A stretch of DNA of 64,000 bases from Anaerolineae bacterium (GCA_013314735.1 JABUFD010000003.1:248001-312000), one strand, 5' to 3'; positions 34,373 to 43,623 are shown, numbered from the stretch's first letter. Program-made: numbers and translations. Notes: a model not told the origin generated them from the sequence alone.

Positions 34373-36172
34373 TCAGCCCTGCGCCGTGCTCCTTTCTGCC
34401 GGCAATTCATCAACCCGCGCCGGGTCCAACGAAGTCTGTGAAGCCTGGAACAACGGCAGGAGCGCCTTGCTGATTGTCCCTTCCACGCCTTCCACGCGCA
34501 GGTACACCCGCCCTTTGGCATCCGTCACCACCGCATCTGCACGCACACTGGAGGAAGTATGATGCGTCACCTGCGCCTGCATGAAGCAATCCCGGTCAAA
34601 CGGCAGGGGCGCGTATTGCACCAGTGAACGGATGCCGGCAGGCAGGGAGACCGCCCGATCCTTCTCATACGTCCATACCAGCAATCCCTGCAAAATGACA
34701 TCATTCATGTAGGGGTTGGTCGCCCCCACCGGGAATTGCCCCTGGATGCGCACATCCAGGGCTGGCAGGCGGCTGACGCTGCTGAGGCTGTCACCGGTCG
34801 TCAGTGTGATCGATTGCAGGCCGCGGAACGCCGGACCGTGGAACAGCACTTTGTCGGTGTAGTAGCGTTCGCCAATCAACGGTTCCGAACCATTGCCAAA
34901 GCCGGTTAGCGCCGCAAGCGGCTGTTCCCAGGCGGCGCTGCGGTTTTTAAGGATAATGGTTGCCTGGTAATGCAGCAATGGGCGTTCCCCGCCGGAGGTC
35001 GCTTTCACCTGGCATATCAATACATCGTTGCTTTCTCCGGTAGAGGCGGTCACTTCCAATACGATTTCCATAGGCGTGTTATCCGGAAACACCAGGCCTT
35101 TCATCACGCGGTAATTGGATGCACGGAAAAAACGATGGGAAGGAAACAGTCCCTCGCAGGTATCCGCCAGCCACGCCAGGGCACAGGTGGCGGGAAGCAC
35201 CCGGTTTCCCCCGATCTGGTGATCGAGCAGGAACAGGTTGCGGTCGGGTTCGATCAGCCGCCGCACAAGGATCGGTGCTTCCGGCAACGGAGAAACAGTA
35301 TCGGGCCTGCGCTGGATGGCGCTACCCACCACGATTTGCGGTTCTGATGGCTGTGGGTCCACCACCAGGTTGACAAACTGGCGCGCGCCTTCTTCCATCG
35401 AGATCAGGACAATCCCCATCCCGGTGAAGGCAGCTTTCAACGTATCATTCACCATCCCGCTGTCCCACGGCCCCCAGTTGATGGAAAGCACCCGGCACTG
35501 CGGATGGGCTTGCTGGAACTGCCAGGCGGTTTTGTTGAGTGCCTCGTTGGCCATGGCATAATCCGCCTGGCCGATGTTGCCAAACGTGCCTGCCACCGAT
35601 GAGAACAACACCAGCAATTGAAGTTGATCCACATCGAGGGCGGCCATCACGTTCTGCAGCCCGCCCACCTTGGTGCCATAGACCGCGTCAAAGTCGGCAG
35701 CGGATTTGCGCTCAATGCGTTTGTCCGCCAGTCGTCCGGCGCCGTGCACCAGGCCAGTAATTTTTCGCCCGCTTTGGCGCTCATATTCGGCAATGGCAAA
35801 CCGCACCTTCGCCGCGTCTGTCACATCCGCACTGAGGTAAACGGCCGCTGCGCCGGCCTGTTCAATCTGGCGCATCGTCTCATCAATGTCACGGATCGAA
35901 ACAACCCGCTGGTATTCCCGTTCAATTTCAGCCGGGAGCGGTTTCCCGCCGGCTGCCTTCACCTGCGCGGCAGCCGCCGCCTTCAAGTCGGACGCATCCA
36001 CAATGCCTTGCGCCCAGGCAGGTTCATCCGCCCGGCGGCTGCGCCCCATCAGTACGTAGGTGCAGGGAAGCAATTTGGCCAGTTCCACCGCGCACTGCGC
36101 AGTGATCCCTTTCGCCCCGCCCGTGAACAGCAGGACAGACTGCGGACTGAGTTTGTTGACTGGATCTTTCAT
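34373..36172 (-). CDS. Ketoreductase (catalytic half) and dehydratase protein of lipid synthase
   Basis: About 599 residues from ATG 36172, which overlaps the stop of the upstream KR half by 4 bp. Residues 1-300 are a ketoreductase catalytic subdomain: NADP loop LLFTGGAKGITA, SADVTDAA, the catalytic Ser/Tyr region LFSSVAGTFGNIGQADYAMA, and INWGPWDSGM. Residues about 310-570 are a polyketide-type dehydratase with His318 in LLDHQIGGNRVLP (HxxxGxxxxP), LFHGPAFRG and the partner Asp in NDVILQG. In most PfaA proteins KR is fused to KS-AT-ACP; here KR is split and joined to DH. It produces enoyl intermediates for the PfaD reductase. The AT gene follows after 25 bases. Confidence 0.88.
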   Translation of the reverse strand: MKDPVNKLSPQSVLLFTGGAKGITAQCAVELAKLLPCTYVLMGRSRRADEPAWAQGIVDASDLKAAAAAQVKAAGGKPLPAEIEREYQRVVSIRDIDETMRQIEQAGAAAVYLSADVTDAAKVRFAIAEYERQSGRKITGLVHGAGRLADKRIERKSAADFDAVYGTKVGGLQNVMAALDVDQLQLLVLFSSVAGTFGNIGQADYAMANEALNKTAWQFQQAHPQCRVLSINWGPWDSGMVNDTLKAAFTGMGIVLISMEEGARQFVNLVVDPQPSEPQIVVGSAIQRRPDTVSPLPEAPILVRRLIEPDRNLFLLDHQIGGNRVLPATCALAWLADTCEGLFPSHRFFRASNYRVMKGLVFPDNTPMEIVLEVTASTGESNDVLICQVKATSGGERPLLHYQATIILKNRSAAWEQPLAALTGFGNGSEPLIGERYYTDKVLFHGPAFRGLQSITLTTGDSLSSVSRLPALDVRIQGQFPVGATNPYMNDVILQGLLVWTYEKDRAVSLPAGIRSLVQYAPLPFDRDCFMQAQVTHHTSSSVRADAVVTDAKGRVYLRVEGVEGTISKALLPLFQASQTSLDPARVDELPAERSTAQG

Positions 36173-36885
36173 TGGTCGGCTCCATGGGTTGGTTCCAGCC
36201 GGATGGTCCAGCGCTGACCCGGCGACCAGCCGACCTCCGCGATGCGGGTATCCGCATCCTGCAGTTCCTGCAGGAGCAGCTGGCTTTGACGGGGCAACGG
36301 CATAGCCGGGGCAAAATCCACTGCGCGGCACAGCACCTGCGGCCATTCCTGGGCCAGGGTTTTCACCAGCCCGAACAGCGAACCGTCGTCTGGCTGCCAG
36401 TTCCCTTCACCGCTGACCCCCAGCCGACCATCGAGGTGGGTGACCACCAGGAAGGCTTTACGGGCGGGATGGATGGATTGCCGGAAGGCACGCATCAGGT
36501 GTTTGGCAACCAGGAAATTCACCAGCGGATCACGGCTGAATGACAGAAAAACATCGACCCCGCCGTGCGCCTCACCGGTGCGTTTGAGCACATCTTTGAT
36601 CTCCGCATCCAATGCATCGCCAGCCAATGCCGGATCGATGGCAACCCGGCGAGTGTGACCCACCGAGCCACCCGTTTGATACTGGATCACGGTCAAACGG
36701 ATGTCTTTTTCCATCAACGCCTGCACCAGGGCATCAATCACTGCATCAGGTGCATCCAGGATGGCAACATGCGCGCCGGCAGGCAGCGCGTCCAGCCGCA
36801 GATCGGGCGGCGGCAGGGGGTGGAGGACCGGTCGGTAGTGGACAATGCCTGGGTGATTGGTCCGATCAGCCGCAGGCGTCAGGCT
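36169..36885 (-). CDS. KR structural subdomain, read in the -1 frame of the KS-AT-ACP gene
   Basis: A 238-codon open stretch begins at the A7 tract where the KS-AT-ACP frame ends and runs to a TGA at 36169. Its start RPVLHPLPPPDLRLDALPAG, followed by HVAILDAP and LTVIQYQTGG, matches the non-catalytic KR half that precedes the catalytic KR in PfaA-type synthases; GGVDVFLSFSRDP, AFLVVTHLDG and LFGLVKTLAQEWP follow. No ATG, GTG or TTG occurs in this frame between 36885 and the GTG at 36741, which already lies inside the domain. The part before 36741 can therefore only be translated by a -1 shift from the upstream gene, or the sequence has an indel. The stop overlaps the start of the KR-DH gene, so both halves are coupled. 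Confidence 0.75.
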   Translation of the reverse strand, partial: SLTPAADRTNHPGIVHYRPVLHPLPPPDLRLDALPAGAHVAILDAPDAVIDALVQALMEKDIRLTVIQYQTGGSVGHTRRVAIDPALAGDALDAEIKDVLKRTGEAHGGVDVFLSFSRDPLVNFLVAKHLMRAFRQSIHPARKAFLVVTHLDGRLGVSGEGNWQPDDGSLFGLVKTLAQEWPQVLCRAVDFAPAMPLPRQSQLLLQELQDADTRIAEVGWSPGQRWTIRLEPTHGADQ

Positions 36886-39800
36886 TTTTTTGTGTCGACG
36901 CCTGTGTTGAGTTCCTCCATGAACCCGACCACGTCCTGCAGGGTTACCAGGTTGCCGAGGGCTTCCATATCAATGTTGGTGATGCCGGGCAGGCTTTCCT
37001 GCATCGCCCCCAGGATTTCCACCCGTTTGATCGAATCGATCCCCAGGTCAGCCTCCATGCCCATCCCAAGTTCAAGTGTGTCAGCCGGGTAGCCGGTCTT
37101 GTCAGCCACCACGGCCAGCAGCAGGTCGGCGATACCGGATGCCTGTGCCGGAGCAGCGGGAACAGGGGCCTCCGCTACAACAACCGGGACGGGTGCAGCA
37201 GCGGCTGCCTGCACCGGCGCAGCGACAGCCTGGGGCTGGACGACAGGCACAGGCGGCGGTGCTTGCACCGCCTGCCCGGTCAGCATACCGGCATGGATCG
37301 CGAGCATTGCCTCCTGGTGATCCATCAGGCGCGTGATGCGCTGCAGCACATGCTCCAGGTGCTTGTGGTTGCCGTTATGGTTTCCCAGCCGCACCAGGTC
37401 CTGTTCCACCTGGGTGAGCGCGGTGAGGGCGCGGTTGAATTCCTGCGCGGCCTGCAGATACTGCCCGTGCAGTTCCGCGCTGTGCCCATTGGCGGCAGGA
37501 TACACGTTCACATTGCCGCTGGCGTTGAATCCATTTCCATTGCCGTTGCCATTCCCAGGTTGTGCCTGCTGCTGGCCTGTATTCGAAGGAGTTGTCTGGT
37601 TTGCCTGTTGTGTTTCCATGGGTTGTTCCACCTTTTTCATCTGATATCCATCGTTCATCAGCGCATCGATCTGCGCCAGGCTCTTCTCGGAGCGGTATAC
37701 ACCGCCGTTGAGAGTTACATTGACTTTACTGCTGGCCGGGTTCGCCCCGCCATCCCATACCCGCTGCCAGGGATCCAACAAGCCCAGCGCCATACCCAAC
37801 ACCTTCAACTGCACATAGGCCTGGCGCAATTGCAGGTCGCTGTCCTGGCGGTGGTTCGGATTGACCGCAATTACGGTACATTCCTTGCCGTCGAGAATGT
37901 TTTTGACCAGGTTGGTCAGGGTACTGCGCGGACCGATTTCAATAAAAATCCGCCCGCCGGCAGTATGGATGTTCTCGATCTCATCCCGGAAATTGACCGC
38001 ACTCAGCATATGCCCGCTCATCTGCTGCTGGAGTGCGGCCGGATCATCCGCATGGGGTTGGGCGGTATTGTTGGAATAGACTGGCAACCGCGGTGCGCGG
38101 AAGTTGGCCTGCGCGATCACTTCTGCAAACGGCTGCTGGGCATGCGCCACCAGCGGAGAATGAAACGCCGCTGATACCGCGAGCGGCACCACGGCAAAGC
38201 CCTGGTCCGCCAGGGACGTCATTGCCCTGCCGATCGCCTGCTGGCTGCCTGCCAGCACCACCTGCTGATGCGAATTGATATTGGCCGCCGTCACACCTTC
38301 CATTGTTTCCACCGCTTTCAGGATCGCCCCGGCATCGCCTTTGACCGCCAGCATTGTGCCGTGGTCAGCCCCGGGCGCAGCCCGCATCGCCTGGCCCCGG
38401 GCGATCGCCAGGCGCAGGAAGGTTTCATCGTCCAGCACACCCGCAGCCCACAGTGCGGTCCATTCCCCGAAACTGTGCCCGGCGGTGAAATCCACCGCCA
38501 GGCCTGCCTGGCACAGCAGGCGGTACATCGCGGCAGAAACAGCGCCGATCGCCGGTTGGGCATTCTCGGTCAGTGTCAGGGCGGCTTTCTGTGCTTCTTC
38601 GGCTGCATGGCTGAAGGCGGGTACAGGGAAGAGCATATCCGTCAGGCTGGCCTCACCCGCCGCCTGGCGCAGATGATTCGCCAGTGCGAACATTTCCCGC
38701 GCCGGCGGGTACTGCACAGCCAGTTCACGCGCCATATTGACATATTGCGATCCCTGCCCGGGGAAGAGCGCGACCACTTTCCCGCCCGTTTCCATGGCGG
38801 AACGGCGGTAGAACAACCCGCGGGGATGTTCCCAGGCTTCGACGGCCGCATTTTTCATAACATTGTCCATTGCCAGGTCAAGGAATGCCACCGCTTCAGC
38901 AGCGGAAACAGCCGCAAACCCCAGGCGGGCATCGGCGGTAGGAATGGTGTCTGCCTGCCCGTGACGGGCGGCATCCTGCAGGGCACGCTCCCCATCCGGT
39001 GCGAGCAACCTGGTTTTCATGGCTTCACAGGCCTCCCGCAGCCCCTGCGGGGTGGGTGCGTGCAGCAGCACGGTTGCCGCGCCGGGTTGCAGGCGGCAGG
39101 CATGCGTCCATTCGGATTCATACTCTTCCAACACCACGTGGAAATTGGTACCGCCAAATCCAAATGCACTCACCCCGGCACGCCGCGGTAGGTCTGCCGT
39201 GCGCCGCATCCAGGGGCGGGTTTCGCTATTGATATAGAACAGGCTGTCCTCCAGCCCGAGCTTGCTGCTGGGTTTTTCAACATTGACCGTCGGGGGCAGC
39301 ACCTTCTGGTGCAGCGCCAGGGCGGTTTTGATCAGGCCTGCCGCACCGGCAGCCGCCTTGGTATGCCCGATCTGCGATTTCACGCTGCCGAGTGCGATCA
39401 GCGGACGCGGCTCTCCCTCAGGCGTGAACACCTGCTTCAGTCCGGCAAACTCCGCCGGATCGCCAGCCGGGGTGCCGGTGCCGTGGGCTTCGATCAGCCC
39501 CACAGTTTGCGGGGGGAAACCGGCTTCTGCATAAGCGCGCCGCAGTGCCTTCGCCTGGCCTTCGGAACGCGGGGCGTAGATACTCTTGTAGCGCCCGTCG
39601 CTGGAACTGCCCATACCACGGATCACGGCATAAATGCGGTCGCCATCGCGTTCGGCATCCGCCAGGCGCTTTAGCACCAGCATGCCAATGCCCTCCCCCG
39701 GCAGCATGCCGTCAGAGGCCTCATCAAACGTGCGTACTTTTTCACCCGGGGTGAGCGCGGGGGTTTTGCTGAAACATAGATAGGTCAGGATCGTATTATC

Positions 39801-40550
39801 AATATCGACCCCGCCCGTAATCATCAGGTCGGCTTTGCCCTGCACCAGTTCACTGATCGCCATCTGCACCGCTGCCAGGGAAGAACCACAGGCCGCATCA
39901 ATGGTGCAGTTGGTGGCACCCAGGTTGAAGCGGTTGGTAATGCGCCCCGCGACAATATTCGCCAGCGCGCCGGGGAAGGAATGTTCACTCCAGTCGGCAT
40001 AGTGCGCCTGGATGCGCTCGATGATTTTCTCCGCTGCCTCCCCATCAATACCGACGCTGTTCAGCGCGCGCTGCCAGATGGGGTACTGCAGCCGTGCCGA
40101 GAGCGACACCGATGATTTGGAAGCAATCCCAACCATCCCCAGGATCACCCCGGTGCGGTCGAGGATGCTTTCATCGGCATAGAAGTATCCGGCATCGAGC
40201 AGGGCTTCCTTCGCCACCACCAGCGACAGCAGTTGGGATACATCAGTGGCTTCGATCATGTTCGGCGGCAGGCCAAATTCCATCGGGTTGAATTCGATAT
40301 CGGGGATGAACGCGCCGCGTTTGGAATAGGAACGGTCGCGCGCTGCGGGATCCGGGTCGTAATAGTCATCAATCTGCCAGCGGGAGGGCGGAATATCCTT
40401 GAGGCAATCCACTTCATCGAAGATCAGCTGCCAATACGCAGAAAGATTACGTGCTTCCGGAAAGATCGCCCCCATCCCGATGATCGCCACAGGGTGTTCC
40501 CCCAGTGTGGCAAATGTCGTTCCATCTGTTTTCTTCGGGCGTGGCGCCAT
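36879..40550 (-). CDS. PfaA-like modular synthase: KS-AT-ACP
   Basis: 1223 residues from ATG 40550, which directly follows GGAGGTATCT. The ketosynthase is residues 20-460 with active Cys221 in DAACGSSLAAVQ, His in IEAHGTGTPAGDP and GSVKSQIGHTKAAAG. The acyltransferase is about 590-900 with LFPGQGSQYVNMA, Ser693 in AGHSFGEWTAL, and FIEIGPRSTLTNLVKN. A low-complexity linker rich in Gly-Asn, then Pro-Ala-Val, precedes one carrier domain near residues 1135-1210 with Ser1173 in LGIDSIKRVEILG. True PfaA proteins carry several tandem carrier domains; a single one resembles heterocyst-glycolipid-type and other secondary lipid synthases. The frame ends DTKKA-stop immediately after an A7 run, with a KR half continuing in the -1 frame. 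It is first gene of the synthase operon; no separate KS-CLF (PfaC) gene is present. Confidence 0.92.
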   Translation of the reverse strand: MAPRPKKTDGTTFATLGEHPVAIIGMGAIFPEARNLSAYWQLIFDEVDCLKDIPPSRWQIDDYYDPDPAARDRSYSKRGAFIPDIEFNPMEFGLPPNMIEATDVSQLLSLVVAKEALLDAGYFYADESILDRTGVILGMVGIASKSSVSLSARLQYPIWQRALNSVGIDGEAAEKIIERIQAHYADWSEHSFPGALANIVAGRITNRFNLGATNCTIDAACGSSLAAVQMAISELVQGKADLMITGGVDIDNTILTYLCFSKTPALTPGEKVRTFDEASDGMLPGEGIGMLVLKRLADAERDGDRIYAVIRGMGSSSDGRYKSIYAPRSEGQAKALRRAYAEAGFPPQTVGLIEAHGTGTPAGDPAEFAGLKQVFTPEGEPRPLIALGSVKSQIGHTKAAAGAAGLIKTALALHQKVLPPTVNVEKPSSKLGLEDSLFYINSETRPWMRRTADLPRRAGVSAFGFGGTNFHVVLEEYESEWTHACRLQPGAATVLLHAPTPQGLREACEAMKTRLLAPDGERALQDAARHGQADTIPTADARLGFAAVSAAEAVAFLDLAMDNVMKNAAVEAWEHPRGLFYRRSAMETGGKVVALFPGQGSQYVNMARELAVQYPPAREMFALANHLRQAAGEASLTDMLFPVPAFSHAAEEAQKAALTLTENAQPAIGAVSAAMYRLLCQAGLAVDFTAGHSFGEWTALWAAGVLDDETFLRLAIARGQAMRAAPGADHGTMLAVKGDAGAILKAVETMEGVTAANINSHQQVVLAGSQQAIGRAMTSLADQGFAVVPLAVSAAFHSPLVAHAQQPFAEVIAQANFRAPRLPVYSNNTAQPHADDPAALQQQMSGHMLSAVNFRDEIENIHTAGGRIFIEIGPRSTLTNLVKNILDGKECTVIAVNPNHRQDSDLQLRQAYVQLKVLGMALGLLDPWQRVWDGGANPASSKVNVTLNGGVYRSEKSLAQIDALMNDGYQMKKVEQPMETQQANQTTPSNTGQQQAQPGNGNGNGNGFNASGNVNVYPAANGHSAELHGQYLQAAQEFNRALTALTQVEQDLVRLGNHNGNHKHLEHVLQRITRLMDHQEAMLAIHAGMLTGQAVQAPPPVPVVQPQAVAAPVQAAAAAPVPVVVAEAPVPAAPAQASGIADLLLAVVADKTGYPADTLELGMGMEADLGIDSIKRVEILGAMQESLPGITNIDMEALGNLVTLQDVVGFMEELNTGVDTKKA
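36885..36891 (-). promoter_or_regulatory. Candidate -1 ribosomal frameshift site (A AAA AAA G)
   Basis: In the KS-AT-ACP frame the codons are ACA-AAA-AAA-GCC-TGA, which creates the slippery heptamer A AAA AAA followed by G, close to the dnaX-type site A AAA AAG. The arms AGGCGTC and GACGCCT (36897-36903 and 36874-36880) bracket the tract and could pair, and GGAGG lies about 20 bases upstream. Transcriptional slippage on the A7 run is an equal alternative, and a base-calling error in the homopolymer must be considered. Confidence 0.6.
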
Positions 40551-40587
40551 AGATACCTCCATTGTGTACCGATATTGTTGGGGTAAC

Positions 40588-40604
40588 CCAGGCAGGCAGC
40601 CTGG
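40588..40604 (-). repeat. Leader hairpin upstream of the KS-AT-ACP gene
   Basis: Perfect 6-bp stem CCAGGC / GCCTGG with a 5-nt loop, 38 bases upstream of the synthase start codon. It lies in the 293-base space (40551-40843) between the sialidase stop and the synthase. That space also holds an AT-rich patch near 40620-40640 and repeated GTTTTTGGG/GTTTTGGG words that may be part of the promoter. No gene is visible there. Confidence 0.4.
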
Positions 40605-40843
40605 AACCGATCGCAAATCCGTTATTGTTAATACGTCCCAAAACGGGTTTCATTACACCCAAAAACGAAAATGGAGGATGACGAATGATTGAGATGACTG
40701 GTGTCCGCGAACATGGAAAACCAATCAGGCGTCACCACGGCAGGCAGCGGCAACCACAACGCATCCTGCCCTGTGCCAGGATTGCATTCCAGCAAACAGG
40801 AACGGTGAATCGCTCCGGTGATGCGAATACCGCTCAGGGAAGT

Positions 40844-42787
40844 TCAGGCCGGGATTTCGAACCCGCTTTTGCCCATCCCCAGGCCGTACGCGCGCCGGTT
40901 GGCGATCACTTCCGAGGTCAGCAGGGCACGTCCATATACGCGCAGCAAGCCAATCTCACCATCAAAAGCGGGGGGAATGCGCCACTGCGCCGCGCCGTTG
41001 GCATCGCGCATATCCGCGGAAAAACGCCCCCAGCCGAACTGCCGCTGCGGCCCGCCGTCATTGAACTGCCCGTCGATGATCCAGCTGATGATGCGCGGAC
41101 CGCCGTCAACCACCACCACCGCGTGCTGCCATTCCCCGCTGCGCAGGCTGTCCGGGTCACTCATCCACGCGGCATGCGCGTTTGCGTCCGCCATCGAAAC
41201 TTCCAGGCAGCGCAGGTCACCGTTCACCTGCAGGGCGATCCCGTTCCCGTTTGCGTCCCGCCCATCCAGCAGCGGCAGGTTGCCGTCAAAACGGTTCACC
41301 CGCAGCCACATCTCGAGGGTGAAACCGCTGCGCCGCACAGCCGGCTGCAAGGCATCGTCCACGAACTTCGGCCGCAGCGGCGCCGGGAATTGCGCTGGCT
41401 GCGGCAGGTGTTGTTCCAGCAGCAGGCCTTGTTTTGCCACCGCCGCGCGCTCGAACTGCGACCACAGCGCCTGTGGAATCGCCATCGGCACGGCATGCAC
41501 CCGGGCAATCGTCTTCTGGGTTTCGCTCAGGTACAGGTTACCACCGCTCTCCACCAGGTCGGGGTAGCTGAGGCGTTCCTTTTCATCATCCGAATACAGC
41601 ACGATTTCCGGCTGGCTCCAGCGGATAACCTTGCCCTCCGGGCTGTCCGCCTCCTCGCCGCCCAGCAGCCAGGCCGGGTTGCGGTCCTGGTAGTCCCGGC
41701 CGCCGTGGTTGTGGAACCAGTACAGGAATTTGCCGTTTTCACATTTCCAGGCGAAATTCGCCGCGCGCGGGTGCTTCACCTGCCGCCCGTCGGCGTAGGT
41801 CATATAAGCCGGTTCGGTCCAGGTGTGCCCGCCGTCGCGGCTGTAGCTGACCACCGGGTGGCCGTCCACACTACGGTAGACCGCGAAGAAGGAACCGTCA
41901 CTGAGCACGGAATAACTATGTTCCGCCGCAATCGGCCCACCCCCGGGCGGGGTGCGCAAGCCGATCTCGCCATCCGGCAGCGTTTCCCAGCGCACGCACG
42001 CCGGGTCGCTTTCCATCAGCAGGTTGTCGCTCTTCAATAACACCCCTTCGTTGCGGGTGAAGAAATTTTTGCCAAAACCGCCCACCTTGATCAACGGCAC
42101 ATACGCCGCACCAGCGTGAATGAACGGCCGCCCGACGTTCCAGAAGAAGCGCACCGCCCCGCCGTAGACATTGCTGCGGTCGATCTCAAATTCGCGTACC
42201 GGGATCGGGTAACGCGCCGCCGACCAGGTAACGCCGTGGTCATCGGAATATTTGAAAACGAAATAGCCCAGGCTGTCAACGCGCGCCAGGTAACCCTGTG
42301 GGTTGCTGGCGTCCTCAATCCGCACCTGGCGCAGGTTATCGGTGTTGTGGTTGTAAAAGGCATAGATGCGACCGCTTTCGGGCACCTTGAGCGCCACCGC
42401 ATAGGAGGCTTCGGGCCCATCCGCCGGTTCCAGCGCAACTGGAACGCTCCACGTTCTGCCTTCATCCCGTGAGCGCATGGCGATGATATGCTGCCCGGCT
42501 TCCCCCTCGACCCCTGTCCCGGTCGTGGTCACGCATACCCAGGCGCCGTCATCGGTCTGAACGATGTAGGGCTGGTCGACGTACTGTTCCGATGGAATTT
42601 CCCACCCGTTGGCAATATGGCGCGGGTCGAGGTGCGCGCTGGCGTTGAACGCCTCACCGGTAAGTTCCGGCTTCGCGCCGCCTTCCGCAGCTTCGCGGTA
42701 TGCAGACATCAGCAGGGCAGCGCCGGAGACACTTCCCAATTTGAAAAAATCACGTCGTGACATGGGTGCGTTCACTTTCTTGTTCAT
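40844..42787 (-). CDS. Tat-exported sialidase-like protein with LamG-type C-terminal domain
   Basis: About 647 residues from ATG 42787. A twin-arginine signal (MSRRDFFKLGSVSGAALLMS) begins at the ninth residue, so export by the Tat pathway is expected. Residues 60-450 form a BNR/Asp-box propeller with three clear Asp boxes, SRDEGRTWS, SDDHGVTWS and SRDGGHTWT, plus HPRAANFAW and RLSYPDLVE. The C-terminal 200 residues are a concanavalin-like LamG domain (FTLEMWLRVNRFDGNLPLLDG, GEWQHAVVVVDGG). It would cleave terminal sialic or related nonulosonic acids outside the cell, or be a non-catalytic member of the family. The start lacks a strong ribosome site. It is followed, on the same strand, by the synthase operon after 293 bases. 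Confidence 0.83.
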   Translation of the reverse strand: MNKKVNAPMSRRDFFKLGSVSGAALLMSAYREAAEGGAKPELTGEAFNASAHLDPRHIANGWEIPSEQYVDQPYIVQTDDGAWVCVTTTGTGVEGEAGQHIIAMRSRDEGRTWSVPVALEPADGPEASYAVALKVPESGRIYAFYNHNTDNLRQVRIEDASNPQGYLARVDSLGYFVFKYSDDHGVTWSAARYPIPVREFEIDRSNVYGGAVRFFWNVGRPFIHAGAAYVPLIKVGGFGKNFFTRNEGVLLKSDNLLMESDPACVRWETLPDGEIGLRTPPGGGPIAAEHSYSVLSDGSFFAVYRSVDGHPVVSYSRDGGHTWTEPAYMTYADGRQVKHPRAANFAWKCENGKFLYWFHNHGGRDYQDRNPAWLLGGEEADSPEGKVIRWSQPEIVLYSDDEKERLSYPDLVESGGNLYLSETQKTIARVHAVPMAIPQALWSQFERAAVAKQGLLLEQHLPQPAQFPAPLRPKFVDDALQPAVRRSGFTLEMWLRVNRFDGNLPLLDGRDANGNGIALQVNGDLRCLEVSMADANAHAAWMSDPDSLRSGEWQHAVVVVDGGPRIISWIIDGQFNDGGPQRQFGWGRFSADMRDANGAAQWRIPPAFDGEIGLLRVYGRALLTSEVIANRRAYGLGMGKSGFEIPA

Positions 42788-42855
42788 ATAACTTGATAAT
42801 AGTGGAAGGAGGGTGTTTTTGCAAATTATTTTGACGCCCGAGCACGTATCCTGTG

Positions 42856-43605
42856 CTACTTCAAAAGACCCCGCGCGGCATCCGTCAGCAGCGTCACATC
42901 CATCCCCAGCGCAATCAGCTGGAAACCTTCCGCCGCACGCTGCTGCCATTCCCCCGGCGCCGGCTTCACCACGTGCAGTCCCGCCGCGATCCCTTTGGCC
43001 TGGGCAGCGCGCAGCACGGCCTGGACGGCAGCTTCCAGGGCTGGGTGGTGAAGGTCACCCATGCAGCCCATCGAGGCCGAGAGGTCGTACGGCCCGATGA
43101 ACACCGCGTCGACGCCGGGCACCTCCAGGATAGCATCAATCGCCTGTACCGCATCAATATGCTCGATCATCAGGATCACCATCGTTTCGGCGTTGGCCGT
43201 GCCCACATAATCATCGAAGGTCTCCCCAAAGCCCTGCGCCCGTGTCAGCGCCGTCCCGCGCATGCCCTGCGGCGGGTATTTGGCATACTGCACCGCCGCG
43301 CGCGCATCCGCCGCACTGCGTACCCACGGCACGATCACCCCACCGACCCCGGCATCCAATGCCCATTTGAAATACTCCGGGCGGATCGCCGGCAGGCGGC
43401 ACATCGGCACCACCCCCAGGCCTTCCAGCACCTGGCAGTGCGCCACCAGCTGGGGGAAATCCATCACCCCATGCTCGAGGTCCATCACCACCCACTCAAA
43501 CCCCGCCCGCCCCAGGATCTCCACCACGATGGTGTGCCCGATGCTGTTCCACGTGCCCAGCGACACCGCCCCCGCCGCCAACTTTGCCCTGACTGGATTG
43601 TGCAT
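42856..43605 (-). CDS. HpcH/HpaI family class II pyruvate aldolase
   Basis: About 249 residues. It is a metal-dependent aldolase cleaving 2-keto-3-deoxy sugar acids or 4-hydroxy-2-oxo acids to pyruvate and an aldehyde. Key residues can be placed by motif: His45 in MDLEHGVMD, Arg70 in MCRLPAIRP, metal ligands Glu148 in MIEHIDAV and Asp174 in GPYDLSASMG. The ATG at 43605 has GGAGTGAAA upstream and is preferred to the GTG two codons before. Known members include HpaI, GarL and RhmA (2-keto-3-deoxy-L-rhamnonate aldolase). The last would fit the rhamnosidases of this window, but they are 20 kb away and the assignment is open. It starts 18 bases after the metallo-hydrolase stop and is probably co-transcribed. 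Confidence 0.88.
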   Translation of the reverse strand: MHNPVRAKLAAGAVSLGTWNSIGHTIVVEILGRAGFEWVVMDLEHGVMDFPQLVAHCQVLEGLGVVPMCRLPAIRPEYFKWALDAGVGGVIVPWVRSAADARAAVQYAKYPPQGMRGTALTRAQGFGETFDDYVGTANAETMVILMIEHIDAVQAIDAILEVPGVDAVFIGPYDLSASMGCMGDLHHPALEAAVQAVLRAAQAKGIAAGLHVVKPAPGEWQQRAAEGFQLIALGMDVTLLTDAARGLLK

Positions 43606-43623
43606 TTTCACTCCAGTTTCCCC

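Noticed and set aside
36169-36741. Treating the KR structural half as an independent gene starting at GTG 36741
   Set aside because: That start cuts into the domain, leaving out the first strand and linker that are clearly encoded upstream in the same frame; no suitable ribosome site precedes the GTG.
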